A stretch of 64,000 nucleotides of DNA from JANQPX01 sp965204405. GTDB lineage: Bacteria; Pseudomonadota; Alphaproteobacteria; Geminicoccales; Geminicoccaceae. A program made the translations under genes and the position numbers. Of this stretch, positions 9,670 to 17,186 are shown piece after piece. The stretch covers positions 372,001-436,000 of the forward strand of contig CBDBEN010000003.1 in the NCBI GenBank assembly GCA_965204405.1, read 5' to 3'. Position 1 is the first letter of the stretch. The number at the start of each line of letters is the position of its first letter. Under the pieces are notes generated by a model. That model was not told where the DNA came from. It saw nothing but the letters and a program-made list of their open reading frames with translations, and did not search any database.

Positions 9670-10461
9670 CTAGGCAATGGCGGATTCCTTCAAGAACTTT
9701 TTGATGACTTCCGCCATTTCCCCAGGCGCCTCGATGCAGGGTAGGTGGCCGGCGCCATTGATCTGGCAAAAATCCGCACCGATCAATTTGGCGGTGGACT
9801 CGACAAGGGCCGGGGGTGTTGCGCCGTCTTCACTGCCGACAAGACAGACGGTTGGGAGGTTCAGTCCTTCGGCGACCATGGTGAGGTCGGCATCGCGGAT
9901 GGCCTCGGCAGTGCCGATATAGCCCTCGGCCGGGGTGCGGCAGAGCATGGCGCGCCAGATTTCCAGCTCTTCGGAGCGCTGGCTTCGAAAACCCTCGCTG
10001 AACCAGCGACCGAGGATCGCATCTGCAAGCGAAGCGATGCCGCCCTGTCTGATCGCGTCGATCCGGGCTTGCCAGATGTCCGGCGGGCCGATCTTGTGGG
10101 CGGTGTCGGCGAGGATCAAACCCTTCACGAGATCCGGCCTGGCACCGGCCAACGCCTGGCCGATCATGCCGCCGACGGAAAGGCCGACCACGACCGCTTG
10201 CTTGACGCCAAGGCCATCGAGAAGAGCAGCGAGGTCCTGGGCATGATCGTCGATCGAATAGGGGGCTTCGGTGCAGGTGGATAGTCCGTGGCCCCGCTTG
10301 TCATAGCGAATGATGCGAAGGCTGTCCGGCAGCAGGGCGACTACCCGGTCCCATATCCTGAAATCGGTGCCAAGAGAATTTGAAAAAACCAGGGCAGGCG
10401 CTTCTTTCGGCCCCTCATCGGCATAATGCAGAACAATGCCGTTCGCCGTTGCTGCCTTCAT
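9670..10461 (-). CDS. pcaD: 3-oxoadipate enol-lactonase-like alpha/beta hydrolase
   Basis: This 263-residue alpha/beta hydrolase resembles PcaD, which hydrolyses 3-oxoadipate enol-lactone in the beta-ketoadipate pathway. The nucleophile elbow GLSVGG puts the serine at residue 95, the acid lies in GSEDGATPP, and the histidine is in GAGHLP near the C-terminus. The N-terminal phrases YADEGP and DKRGHGLS are typical of PcaD sequences. No other pca genes are nearby, so the physiological substrate is inferred. It converges with the AT-rich lipoprotein gene. Confidence 0.75.
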   Translation of the reverse strand: MKAATANGIVLHYADEGPKEAPALVFSNSLGTDFRIWDRVVALLPDSLRIIRYDKRGHGLSTCTEAPYSIDDHAQDLAALLDGLGVKQAVVVGLSVGGMIGQALAGARPDLVKGLILADTAHKIGPPDIWQARIDAIRQGGIASLADAILGRWFSEGFRSQRSEELEIWRAMLCRTPAEGYIGTAEAIRDADLTMVAEGLNLPTVCLVGSEDGATPPALVESTAKLIGADFCQINGAGHLPCIEAPGEMAEVIKKFLKESAIA

Positions 10462-10583
10462 ACGCCTATCCCCCTGATATCTATCTGCCGGACATGGGTC
10501 TGTAGTTTGTGGGTTTCTCGGACTCCTGGTTAAGCAAGCTCATCCAAGAAAGAACTGCAACAATCCAATGACAGGGCCGCGCC

Positions 10584-11399
10584 CTAATTCGCCTGGCCCC
10601 AAATCGGCGTCAGTCCCGGGGGATTGATCAGCTTGCCGTCAAGCTTGCCGAGAGCGTCGATCCGCTGGACTTCCTCGTCGCTCAGCGTGATGGTCCGGCT
10701 TTCGAAATTGGCTTGGGCATGATGCTTGGACCGTGTCATGGGAATGACGACGATGTCACGCTGGATCATCCAGGCGAGTGCAATCTGGGCTGCCGTCCTC
10801 CCGTGGGTTTCGCCGATTGCCTGCAGGGCCGGGTCATCCAGAACCTTCCCGCGGGCAACCGGGCAATAGGCTGTGAGCCCAATGTTCAGAGCTCGTGCCG
10901 TATCGATGGTCTTCCGTTGGTCGACGAAGGGATGAAGCTCGATCTGGTTGCAGGCGATCCTGCCGCCGGCGAGTTTCTGTGCACGGGTCAGATCGTCAGG
11001 GCCGAAATTGCTGACGCCGATCGTCCTGGCATGCCCCGCCTCCTGAGCGTCGACAAGCCTCTCCAGCACTGCTGCCATTTCGAAGCTGGGATGCGGCCAA
11101 TGAAGAAGGAGAAGATCGACGGAATCGGTCTGAAGAGCATCCAGGCTTCGCTCGACGCTCTCGGCGAAACTGTCGGCGCTGTAATTATCGGGATGGACCT
11201 TGGTGGTCAAAAAAAACTCGTCGCGCCTGATCCCGGTGTCCGCGAGTGCTTGGCCGACCTCGGCTTCGTTTCGGTACATCTGCGCGGTATCGAAGTGACG
11301 AAAGCCCACTTCGAGCGCCATGATCACGGAGGACCTAGCCTCGTCACCCTGTAGTGGAAATGTCCCGTAGCCGACAAGCGGCATTTCCCTGATTGTCAT
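10584..11399 (-). CDS. Aldo/keto reductase (2,5-diketo-D-gluconate reductase type)
   Basis: The 271-residue NADPH-dependent TIM-barrel reductase has the family catalytic set in order: Asp and Tyr in DTAQMYRNE, Lys in LTTKVHPD and His in LLLLHWPHP. The NADP-binding region IPMTRSKHHAQ lies near the C-terminus. The start was placed at the ATG at 11399 (MTIREMPLVG), which has AGGGGA about ten bases upstream; an in-frame extension to 11456 lacks this. It is the first of two minus-strand genes with pcaD downstream, separated by 122 bases. The substrate is not predictable from sequence. Confidence 0.85.
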   Translation of the reverse strand: MTIREMPLVGYGTFPLQGDEARSSVIMALEVGFRHFDTAQMYRNEAEVGQALADTGIRRDEFFLTTKVHPDNYSADSFAESVERSLDALQTDSVDLLLLHWPHPSFEMAAVLERLVDAQEAGHARTIGVSNFGPDDLTRAQKLAGGRIACNQIELHPFVDQRKTIDTARALNIGLTAYCPVARGKVLDDPALQAIGETHGRTAAQIALAWMIQRDIVVIPMTRSKHHAQANFESRTITLSDEEVQRIDALGKLDGKLINPPGLTPIWGQAN

Positions 11400-11456
11400 G
11401 CGCCATGATCCCCTGTTTGACAAATATGTCGTCATGAAAGAATAGACAGATGACAC

Positions 11457-11918
11457 GCTTTGGACGAGCCCATGGCCTCAATGAAAACGACGGGCAACAT
11501 TAGCTTTCGGACTTCATATTTACAGGATATTAAATTGTAAGGCGTTAAAATGCCAAATCTGCTCCTCTATTTTGGATCATTGACTGCGCCGTATCAGAAA
11601 AAGAAGCGTTGCTTGATTTTAGGAAAATAAGAGCAGAAGGCGCCTGTTTTTCAAGAACATAGCCTCACACTCACAAATACATGGCCCAAACATAAACGAT
11701 TTGTCATGCCGCGTTATATGGTCAGCATTCGTAGCTTCGACTACCGTCCGATACACGTCGACTGCCCTGACGGCCCGATAAGCCACGACGTCTTGATCGT
11801 CGTTCACAGTGCCGGGCGTGATGATGAAGCCAGCTATGACAATCATAACGTTTCGAGAACGAACGTGGCTTTTCGCTTGCCTTTCTAGGCCTCCTTATCT
11901 TGTCCGGGAAGATAACGC
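11457..11918. other. Intergenic region between divergent genes, no gene seen
   Basis: About 460 bases separate the aldo/keto reductase (leftward) from the polyketide synthase operon (rightward). The part from 11500 to 11700 is AT-rich and would suit promoters for both directions. Two short open frames here (75 and 60 codons, opposite strands) have no ribosome-binding sites or coding bias and were not called. Confidence 0.5.
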
Positions 11919-13019
11919 ATGACCATAGAGCGGCGCTCAGCCAGCGCCTGCGTGCTACCGAAGTCCGAACCTGCAACTCTTCTCGGCCTCGGCACTGCCG
12001 TGCCGCCGCATATGCTGGACCAGCGGGAGATTGCTCGTTTCGCTCGGGATATTTTTGCCGAGCGCTACCCGGATTTCGAACGCATGGTCTCTGTCTTTTA
12101 TAGTGCCGGCATTTGCAAACGGCATGTGGTGAAGCCGAAGGATTGGTACGCCGCTCCTCGCCATTGGCCTGACAGGACGGAAGCGTATCTCGACGGAGCG
12201 GAAGCTCTCTTTATTGACGCGGCGAGTGCTGCACTCAAGGCTTCAGGCCTTGCCGCCGATGAGATCGATACCATCGTGACCGTCTCGTCAACCGGCATTG
12301 CGACACCGAGCCTGGAAGCCCGTGTTGCGGGGTTCATGGGCTTTCGTGCCGATGCTTCGCGCATTCCCGTCTTCGGTCTGGGTTGTGCCGGCGGAGCTGC
12401 AGGCTTGTCCCTGGCCGCCCGGCTCGCCGAAGCAAGGCCAGGGACCAATGTCTTGATGGTTGCAGTCGAGATCTGCTCGGTTGCCTTTCGTCTGGATGAG
12501 CTCAACAAAGCCAACATCGTAGCGACGGCGTTATTCGCCGACGGGGCGGCAGCGGCTGTTCTCCGCGCCGATGAAGGGGAAACCGGCATTTGTCAAGTTG
12601 AAGGTGCCGGCGAGCATACTTGGCCGGATACCCTCAATATCATGGGCTGGGATGTTGATCCCGAAGGGCTGGGCGTGATATTCGACCGTGAAATTCCGCC
12701 TTTTGCCGAAAAGCATTTTGGTCCGGCGATCGAGGAGATTCTCGAACGGATGGGGCTGACGCTAAACGATATCGACCGGTTCTGCTGTCATCCCGGAGGC
12801 AGCAAGGTGATCCATGCGCTGGAGGAGACCCTTTCACTGGAGCGCCGGACCCTTGATCATGAACGTGCCGTGCTGGCGGATTATGGCAATATGTCGGCGC
12901 CTACGGTGTTCTTCGTCTTGGAACGAATGATTCATGCGGGATTGCCCGAGCGGACCGCGCTTACAGCGCTTGGCCCAGGCTTCTCGACCCATTGCCTCTC
13001 CTTGCTGAGAACGGCGTGA
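11919..13019 (+). CDS. Type III polyketide synthase (alkylpyrone/alkylresorcinol type)
   Basis: This 366-residue protein of the chalcone/stilbene synthase superfamily carries the full Cys-His-Asn triad: Cys in GLGCAGG near residue 156, His in CCHPGGSK near 291, and Asn in YGNMSAP near 323. Enzymes of this kind extend acyl-CoA starters with malonyl-CoA and cyclise the chain to pyrones or resorcinols. The gene heads a three-gene operon. Its stop TGA overlaps the ATG of the methyltransferase by one base, and the methyltransferase overlaps the transporter gene. The same pairing with an ICMT-like methyltransferase is known from Bacillus bpsA-bpsB, where alkylpyrones are methylated. The starter unit and product here are not known. 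Confidence 0.92.
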   Translation: MTIERRSASACVLPKSEPATLLGLGTAVPPHMLDQREIARFARDIFAERYPDFERMVSVFYSAGICKRHVVKPKDWYAAPRHWPDRTEAYLDGAEALFIDAASAALKASGLAADEIDTIVTVSSTGIATPSLEARVAGFMGFRADASRIPVFGLGCAGGAAGLSLAARLAEARPGTNVLMVAVEICSVAFRLDELNKANIVATALFADGAAAAVLRADEGETGICQVEGAGEHTWPDTLNIMGWDVDPEGLGVIFDREIPPFAEKHFGPAIEEILERMGLTLNDIDRFCCHPGGSKVIHALEETLSLERRTLDHERAVLADYGNMSAPTVFFVLERMIHAGLPERTALTALGPGFSTHCLSLLRTA

Positions 13020-13501
13020 TGCTTCCGATTATCGTCCTTCTGCTGGTGACGCTGCAGCGGCTGGCTGAGCTCGTCATCGCCCGGCGCAACACGGAGAGGC
13101 TCCTCGCCCAAGGGGCGCATGAGGCGGCTCCCGAACACTATCCGTTGATTGTCGTGCTCCATGCCGCGTGGCTGATCGGGCTCTGGATTCTGGCGTACGG
13201 TATCCAGCCGAATTTGGTGCTGCTCGGTATTTTCGTCTTTTTGCAGGCCATGCGTATCTGGGTCCTTGCGACACTGGGGCCTCGTTGGACAACAAGGATT
13301 ATCATCCTTCCCGGTGCACCGCTGGTAACGGGCGGCCCCTTCCGCTTCATCTCCCATCCCAATTATTGCGTGGTAGTGGCTGAACTGTTCGTGCTCCCCT
13401 TGGCGTTCGGTCTGCTTTGGTACGGCATCGTCTTTTCCATCCTGAACGCCATTGTCTTGACCATCCGCATCCGCGCGGAGAACGAGGCGCTTCATTCATG
13501 A
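13019..13501 (+). CDS. ICMT-like membrane methyltransferase of the PKS operon
   Basis: This integral membrane protein of 160 residues has about four hydrophobic segments and the C-terminal signature of isoprenylcysteine carboxyl methyltransferase and related families (GPFRFISHPNY, then the RIRAENEAL segment). Such enzymes use S-adenosylmethionine. Next to a type III polyketide synthase the likely substrate is the alkylpyrone or resorcinol product, by analogy with BpsB/YpbQ. The start ATG overlaps the synthase stop (TGATG), and the stop overlaps the next start (ATGA), so expression is coupled. The neighbourhood-based substrate is inference. Confidence 0.85.
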   Translation: MLPIIVLLLVTLQRLAELVIARRNTERLLAQGAHEAAPEHYPLIVVLHAAWLIGLWILAYGIQPNLVLLGIFVFLQAMRIWVLATLGPRWTTRIIILPGAPLVTGGPFRFISHPNYCVVVAELFVLPLAFGLLWYGIVFSILNAIVLTIRIRAENEALHS

Positions 13502-15066
13502 CCGAAGCCAGGCCAGCGGGGGGTGCTGTCTGGTTAGGCTTTGGCGCGATGTGTCTCGGCATGTTCATGGCGATCCTGGACATTCAGGTGGTCGTGACTT
13601 CATTGCCAGCGATTCAGGAAGCTCTCGGTGTCGAGAAAGAGCTGATGAGCTGGATCCAGACGGCATATCTGATCGCTGAAGTCATAGCGATTCCGCTAAC
13701 CGGCCTTCTGACGCGCGTTCTGTCAATGCGGGTCCTGTTTGCGGTGGCATTGTCGGTCTTCACGATTGCCTCCGCCGGCTGTGCCATCAGTGGAAGCTTC
13801 GAGGCGCTGGTTGCCTGGCGGGTGGTTCAGGGCTTTTCCGGCGGGGTGTTGATCCCGTTGGTTTTCTCCGCGGTGTTCCTGCTTTTTCCGGCAAAGCAGC
13901 AGGGAATTGCCACCACCATCGCTGGTGTTCTCGCGGTTCTGGCGCCCACTGTCGGGCCGGTCGTCGGCGGCTGGATCACTGATACCTACACCTGGCCTTG
14001 GTTGTTCCTGATCAACCTCTTCCCAGGCATTGTCGCCATCGTCATCGCGACAGCTTGTTTGAAGCGGGAAAAGCCGGACCTCGGTCATGTCAAAACACTG
14101 GACTGGATCTCGCTTGCCTTTATGGCCTTGGCTCTTGCTGCCTTGGAAATCGGCCTGAAGGAAGCGCCGGCGCGTGGCTGGACTTCGGGCCTGGTGGTCG
14201 GGCTTCTCGCGATCTCAGCTCTAAGCGCCGTCAGTTTTGTCCGGCGCACGATGAAGGCGGTATCGCCGATCGTCGGTCTGCGCATCTTGAAGGATCGCGA
14301 TTTTGCCATCGGCTGCTGGCTGAGTTTCGTATTTGGTATCGGGCTTTTTGGATCGGTCTACCTGATGCCGGTCTTTTTGGGATTTGTCCGGGACCATGGC
14401 GCCTTTGCGATTGGTCAGGTGATGCTGGTGACCGGCATTGCTCAATTGCTGACAGCGCCGCTCGCGGTTCAGTTCGAGCGCCGTATCGACGCCCGCCTTC
14501 TGGCCGCCTGCGGTTTTGCCCTGTTCGCACTTGGCCTTGCAATGAGCTGCTTCCAAACCCGCGAAACTGATTTCGACGGCATGTTTTGGCCGCAGGTGAT
14601 ACGCGGTATAGCGATTATGCTATGTCTGCTGCCGCCGACCCGACTGGCGCTCGGCCACCTGCCGCCTGCAAAGGTCGCCGATGCAAGTGGCCTGTTCAAT
14701 CTGATGCGCAATCTCGGTGGCGCCATCGGCATTGCCCTGATCGACACGGTGATGTTCGCCCGCGTGCCCATCCATGGCGAGGCTCTTGCCGAACGTCTCA
14801 TGCAGGGTGAGATCGAGGCAGGAAAAATCATCGGCCTGCCAGACGGTATGCTGCGCGGCAAGCCGATCGGCGAAGTGACAGAGCAGATGGAAGAGGCCGT
14901 ACGTCCCTTGATCGAGAAAGCGAGCCTGGTGGCATCGATCAACGAGGCCTGGGTGATGCTTGCCGCTTTCACCGTCTTGGGCCTCATCGCCATACCGTTT
15001 GCTAAAAGACGGGGCGAGATCGACGACGTTAAGACCGAGGATAAGGCGTTTCCAAAGGCAGCCTGA
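13498..15066 (+). CDS. MFS transporter, DHA2 (EmrB/QacA) family
   Basis: The protein of about 522 residues has around fourteen hydrophobic segments. It shows the DHA2 opening LDIQVVVTSLP, with the acidic residue in the first helix, and the motif-C-like segment APTVGPVVGGW. These proton-driven drug exporters act in the inner membrane. The start ATG at 13498 overlaps the methyltransferase stop; a longer open frame from 13417 was not used because it overlaps the upstream coding region without a ribosome-binding site. Position at the end of the polyketide operon suggests export of the methylated product. Confidence 0.9.
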   Translation: MTEARPAGGAVWLGFGAMCLGMFMAILDIQVVVTSLPAIQEALGVEKELMSWIQTAYLIAEVIAIPLTGLLTRVLSMRVLFAVALSVFTIASAGCAISGSFEALVAWRVVQGFSGGVLIPLVFSAVFLLFPAKQQGIATTIAGVLAVLAPTVGPVVGGWITDTYTWPWLFLINLFPGIVAIVIATACLKREKPDLGHVKTLDWISLAFMALALAALEIGLKEAPARGWTSGLVVGLLAISALSAVSFVRRTMKAVSPIVGLRILKDRDFAIGCWLSFVFGIGLFGSVYLMPVFLGFVRDHGAFAIGQVMLVTGIAQLLTAPLAVQFERRIDARLLAACGFALFALGLAMSCFQTRETDFDGMFWPQVIRGIAIMLCLLPPTRLALGHLPPAKVADASGLFNLMRNLGGAIGIALIDTVMFARVPIHGEALAERLMQGEIEAGKIIGLPDGMLRGKPIGEVTEQMEEAVRPLIEKASLVASINEAWVMLAAFTVLGLIAIPFAKRRGEIDDVKTEDKAFPKAA

Positions 15067-15195
15067 TCCATGATTTTAAGAGATGGGGTTCGATTTCAGC
15101 GCGCTCTCCTCCAAAGGCCCCTGAAAATTATCCCGCCACTCTAGATTGTTGCAGTTGGTCAGACTTTGCAACCGTATGAAACCGAAGCATTAACC

Positions 15196-15768
15196 CTAAC
15201 GTCCAATCAGGAACGGAAACCGCCCGTCATCATCCTGGGTAGGATCGATATTGGGAAAGAGGTCGTCGACCATCTGGCCGATCAGCGCATCGAAGGCTGG
15301 ATCCTCGATGCTCTCGATGAAATCGAGTCTGCCTCTGACCGAAGTCAGTACGCCTTGATTCCGGCAAAACGCCGCGGCGACGTTTAGAGGTTTGGTCCCT
15401 CCTTCGCCGCGCGGCAGCCTTAGGGGAAGCCTGCAAAGCCTGGTCCGCAGAAGCTTTGTTGGCGGATCGAACAGAAACACGACCCGGTAGTCGGTATCGG
15501 CGCTTTCTCCCGGCGTGGTGGTATAGTTGGTAGGTTGAGGCTTTGGCGGGTGGTGCGCCAGGATCTCGATCATCGCGGCTTGAAAGGTCTCGTTGCCGAG
15601 CCCGAAGGGATCGCCTCGAAATTGGGTCCAAAGATCGCGCCTGGCTGCCCCGTAGCCGAATTCCGACGGGCTGTAGGTCGTCTGCACGAACTCGCCGTAA
15701 GTGGTCGGCGCTCCGACACAGCCCGCGAGAGCAAGGACACAACTCATGGCCGACAGCAATTGACGCAT
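15196..15768 (-). CDS. Putative lipoprotein, unknown function
   Basis: The 190-residue protein opens with a signal ending in LAGC, so Cys17 should be lipidated. The mature part begins with a Tyr-rich segment and contains a central region of alternating hydrophobic and charged residues that I cannot assign to a family. It is monocistronic and converges with the MFS gene. Base composition matches the surroundings, unlike the AT-rich lipoprotein at 8.6 kb. Confidence 0.65.
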   Translation of the reverse strand: MRQLLSAMSCVLALAGCVGAPTTYGEFVQTTYSPSEFGYGAARRDLWTQFRGDPFGLGNETFQAAMIEILAHHPPKPQPTNYTTTPGESADTDYRVVFLFDPPTKLLRTRLCRLPLRLPRGEGGTKPLNVAAAFCRNQGVLTSVRGRLDFIESIEDPAFDALIGQMVDDLFPNIDPTQDDDGRFPFLIGR

Positions 15769-15919
15769 AGCCGCTCCTACGCCTGCAATGGTGTCTTTGC
15801 TAAACTAACACATGAGGAACCAGGAAATTTAACCGCCTCTCGGTTTTTTGAACCGGTGCGCATTGCGGTGAGTGGAATGTCATCCATGTCCAATGAGACA
15901 TGCTGTCAAACGGAGGCTA

Positions 15920-16582
15920 ATGGTGAAACTGCATGCTGAGATGAATAAGCGCATTGTCGTGCAAACTCGCGATCTTCTCTGGGCGCCATCGCCGCTTCCG
16001 GGCGTTGACCGCCGCATGCTGGATCGCGACGGTGAGGAAGTCGCCCGTGCCACCAGCATCGTGCGCTACGCGGCCGGCAGCGCCTTTTCCGCACATACCC
16101 ATGGCGGCGGCGAGGAGTATCTGGTCCTGGACGGCGTATTTTCCGATGAGCACGGCGATTTCGCCAAGGGCATGTATGTGCGCAACCCACCTGGCTCGTC
16201 CCACACGCCGAGCAGCAAGGACGGATGCACCATTTTCGTCAAACTCCGCCAGATGGATGACGCGGACCAAACCCAGGTCGGCATCGATACGACTGGGGCG
16301 GAAGGATGGCAGACCGTCTCAGGATCGACGGCCGATATCCTACCGCTGCATCAATATGGAACTGAAATCGTTCGTATGGTTCGCCTGTCACCAGGTACGA
16401 AGCTTGATGCTCATGATCATATTGGCGGCGAAGAAATCCTTGTGCTCGAGGGCGGCTTCGAGGACGAGCATGGCCGTTACAGCGAGGGGCACTGGATTCG
16501 AAACCCGCCCGGCAGCAGGCATGAGGTTTCATCTGCCGAGGGCTGCCTCCTTTACGTCAAGACAGGGCACCTCACAGGCTAG
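15920..16582 (+). CDS. Double-cupin protein (ChrR-cupin-like repeats)
   Basis: The protein has 220 residues and two tandem cupin domains. Each contains a metal-binding motif (AHTHGGGEEYLVLDG and AHDHIGGEEILVLEG) followed by a second conserved box (NPPGSSHTP and NPPGSRHEV). This is the pattern of the ChrR C-terminal cupin, which binds zinc, but the anti-sigma helix of ChrR is absent. The start at 15920 was chosen because GGAGG lies directly before it; a GTG one codon on fits the spacing even better. The stop codon TAG lies inside the left end of a palindromic repeat. Confidence 0.75.
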   Translation: MVKLHAEMNKRIVVQTRDLLWAPSPLPGVDRRMLDRDGEEVARATSIVRYAAGSAFSAHTHGGGEEYLVLDGVFSDEHGDFAKGMYVRNPPGSSHTPSSKDGCTIFVKLRQMDDADQTQVGIDTTGAEGWQTVSGSTADILPLHQYGTEIVRMVRLSPGTKLDAHDHIGGEEILVLEGGFEDEHGRYSEGHWIRNPPGSRHEVSSAEGCLLYVKTGHLTG

Positions 16583-16713
16583 TGCGCTTCGATCTTATGA
16601 AGTAACCACCAGCCCTCTCCCCCTCCCAACCACCCGCAGGATCCCGAGCCTATCGGAGGGGTGGGAGAGGGAGAGGGCTGGTTCCTCGTAAACCTCAACG
16701 GGAAACGCACTAG
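16579..16713. repeat. 135-bp palindromic intergenic element with CTAG ends (copy 1)
   Basis: The ends are perfect 8-bp inverted repeats (CTAGTGCG and CGCACTAG), and a long imperfect hairpin occupies the centre (CCAGCCCTCTCCC pairing with GGGAGAGGGCTGG). The central sequence with CAGGATCCCGA, and a flank containing CTTATGAAGT, recur in the element at 58083-58212. The two TAG triplets of the ends serve as the stop codons of the cupin gene (plus strand) and of bcp (minus strand). It probably also acts as a bidirectional terminator. Confidence 0.75.
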
Positions 16714-17186
16714 GCCATGGCTTTGACGGCTTCCAACACTTCGTCGACATGCCCTGGTACCTTGACCTTGCGCCAGACCTTCCGGATAACACCTCCTCGG
16801 TCCACGACGAAGGTCGAGCGGTCGGTGCCCATATATTTCTTGCCGTACATGCTTTTCTCCACCCATGATCCCAATGCATCGATCAGGCAGGTTTCTTCGT
16901 CGGCGAGCAGGGTGAAAGGAAAATCGTATTTTGCCTTGAACTTGTCGTGGCTTTTTACGCTGTCTTTCGAGAGGCCCACGACGTCCGCACCGGCAGATCG
17001 GAAGTCTTCATAGGCTTCCGCGAAACCAAGGCTTTCCTTGGTGCAGCCGGAAGTGTCGTCCTTGGGATAGAGGTAGAGAACCAAGAGCTTCCCCGCAAAA
17101 TCGGCATTGCTGGCCTTGCTGCCGCCGTCCGTCGGCAGGTCGAAGGCTGGAAGCGGCTGGCCTTCGAGAGTATCGGGCTGGGTCAA
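16710..17186 (-). CDS. bcp: Thioredoxin-dependent peroxiredoxin, BCP family
   Basis: The 158-residue cytoplasmic peroxiredoxin reduces hydroperoxides. The peroxidatic cysteine is in DDTSGCTKES near residue 48. The resolving cysteine five residues later, known from E. coli BCP, is missing (serine and leucine are there), so this enzyme is either of the 1-Cys type or uses the cysteine near residue 100. The start overlaps the stop of glnE by four bases, so it is coupled downstream of glnE. Its stop codon lies in the palindromic element. Confidence 0.9.
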   Translation of the reverse strand: MTQPDTLEGQPLPAFDLPTDGGSKASNADFAGKLLVLYLYPKDDTSGCTKESLGFAEAYEDFRSAGADVVGLSKDSVKSHDKFKAKYDFPFTLLADEETCLIDALGSWVEKSMYGKKYMGTDRSTFVVDRGGVIRKVWRKVKVPGHVDEVLEAVKAMA

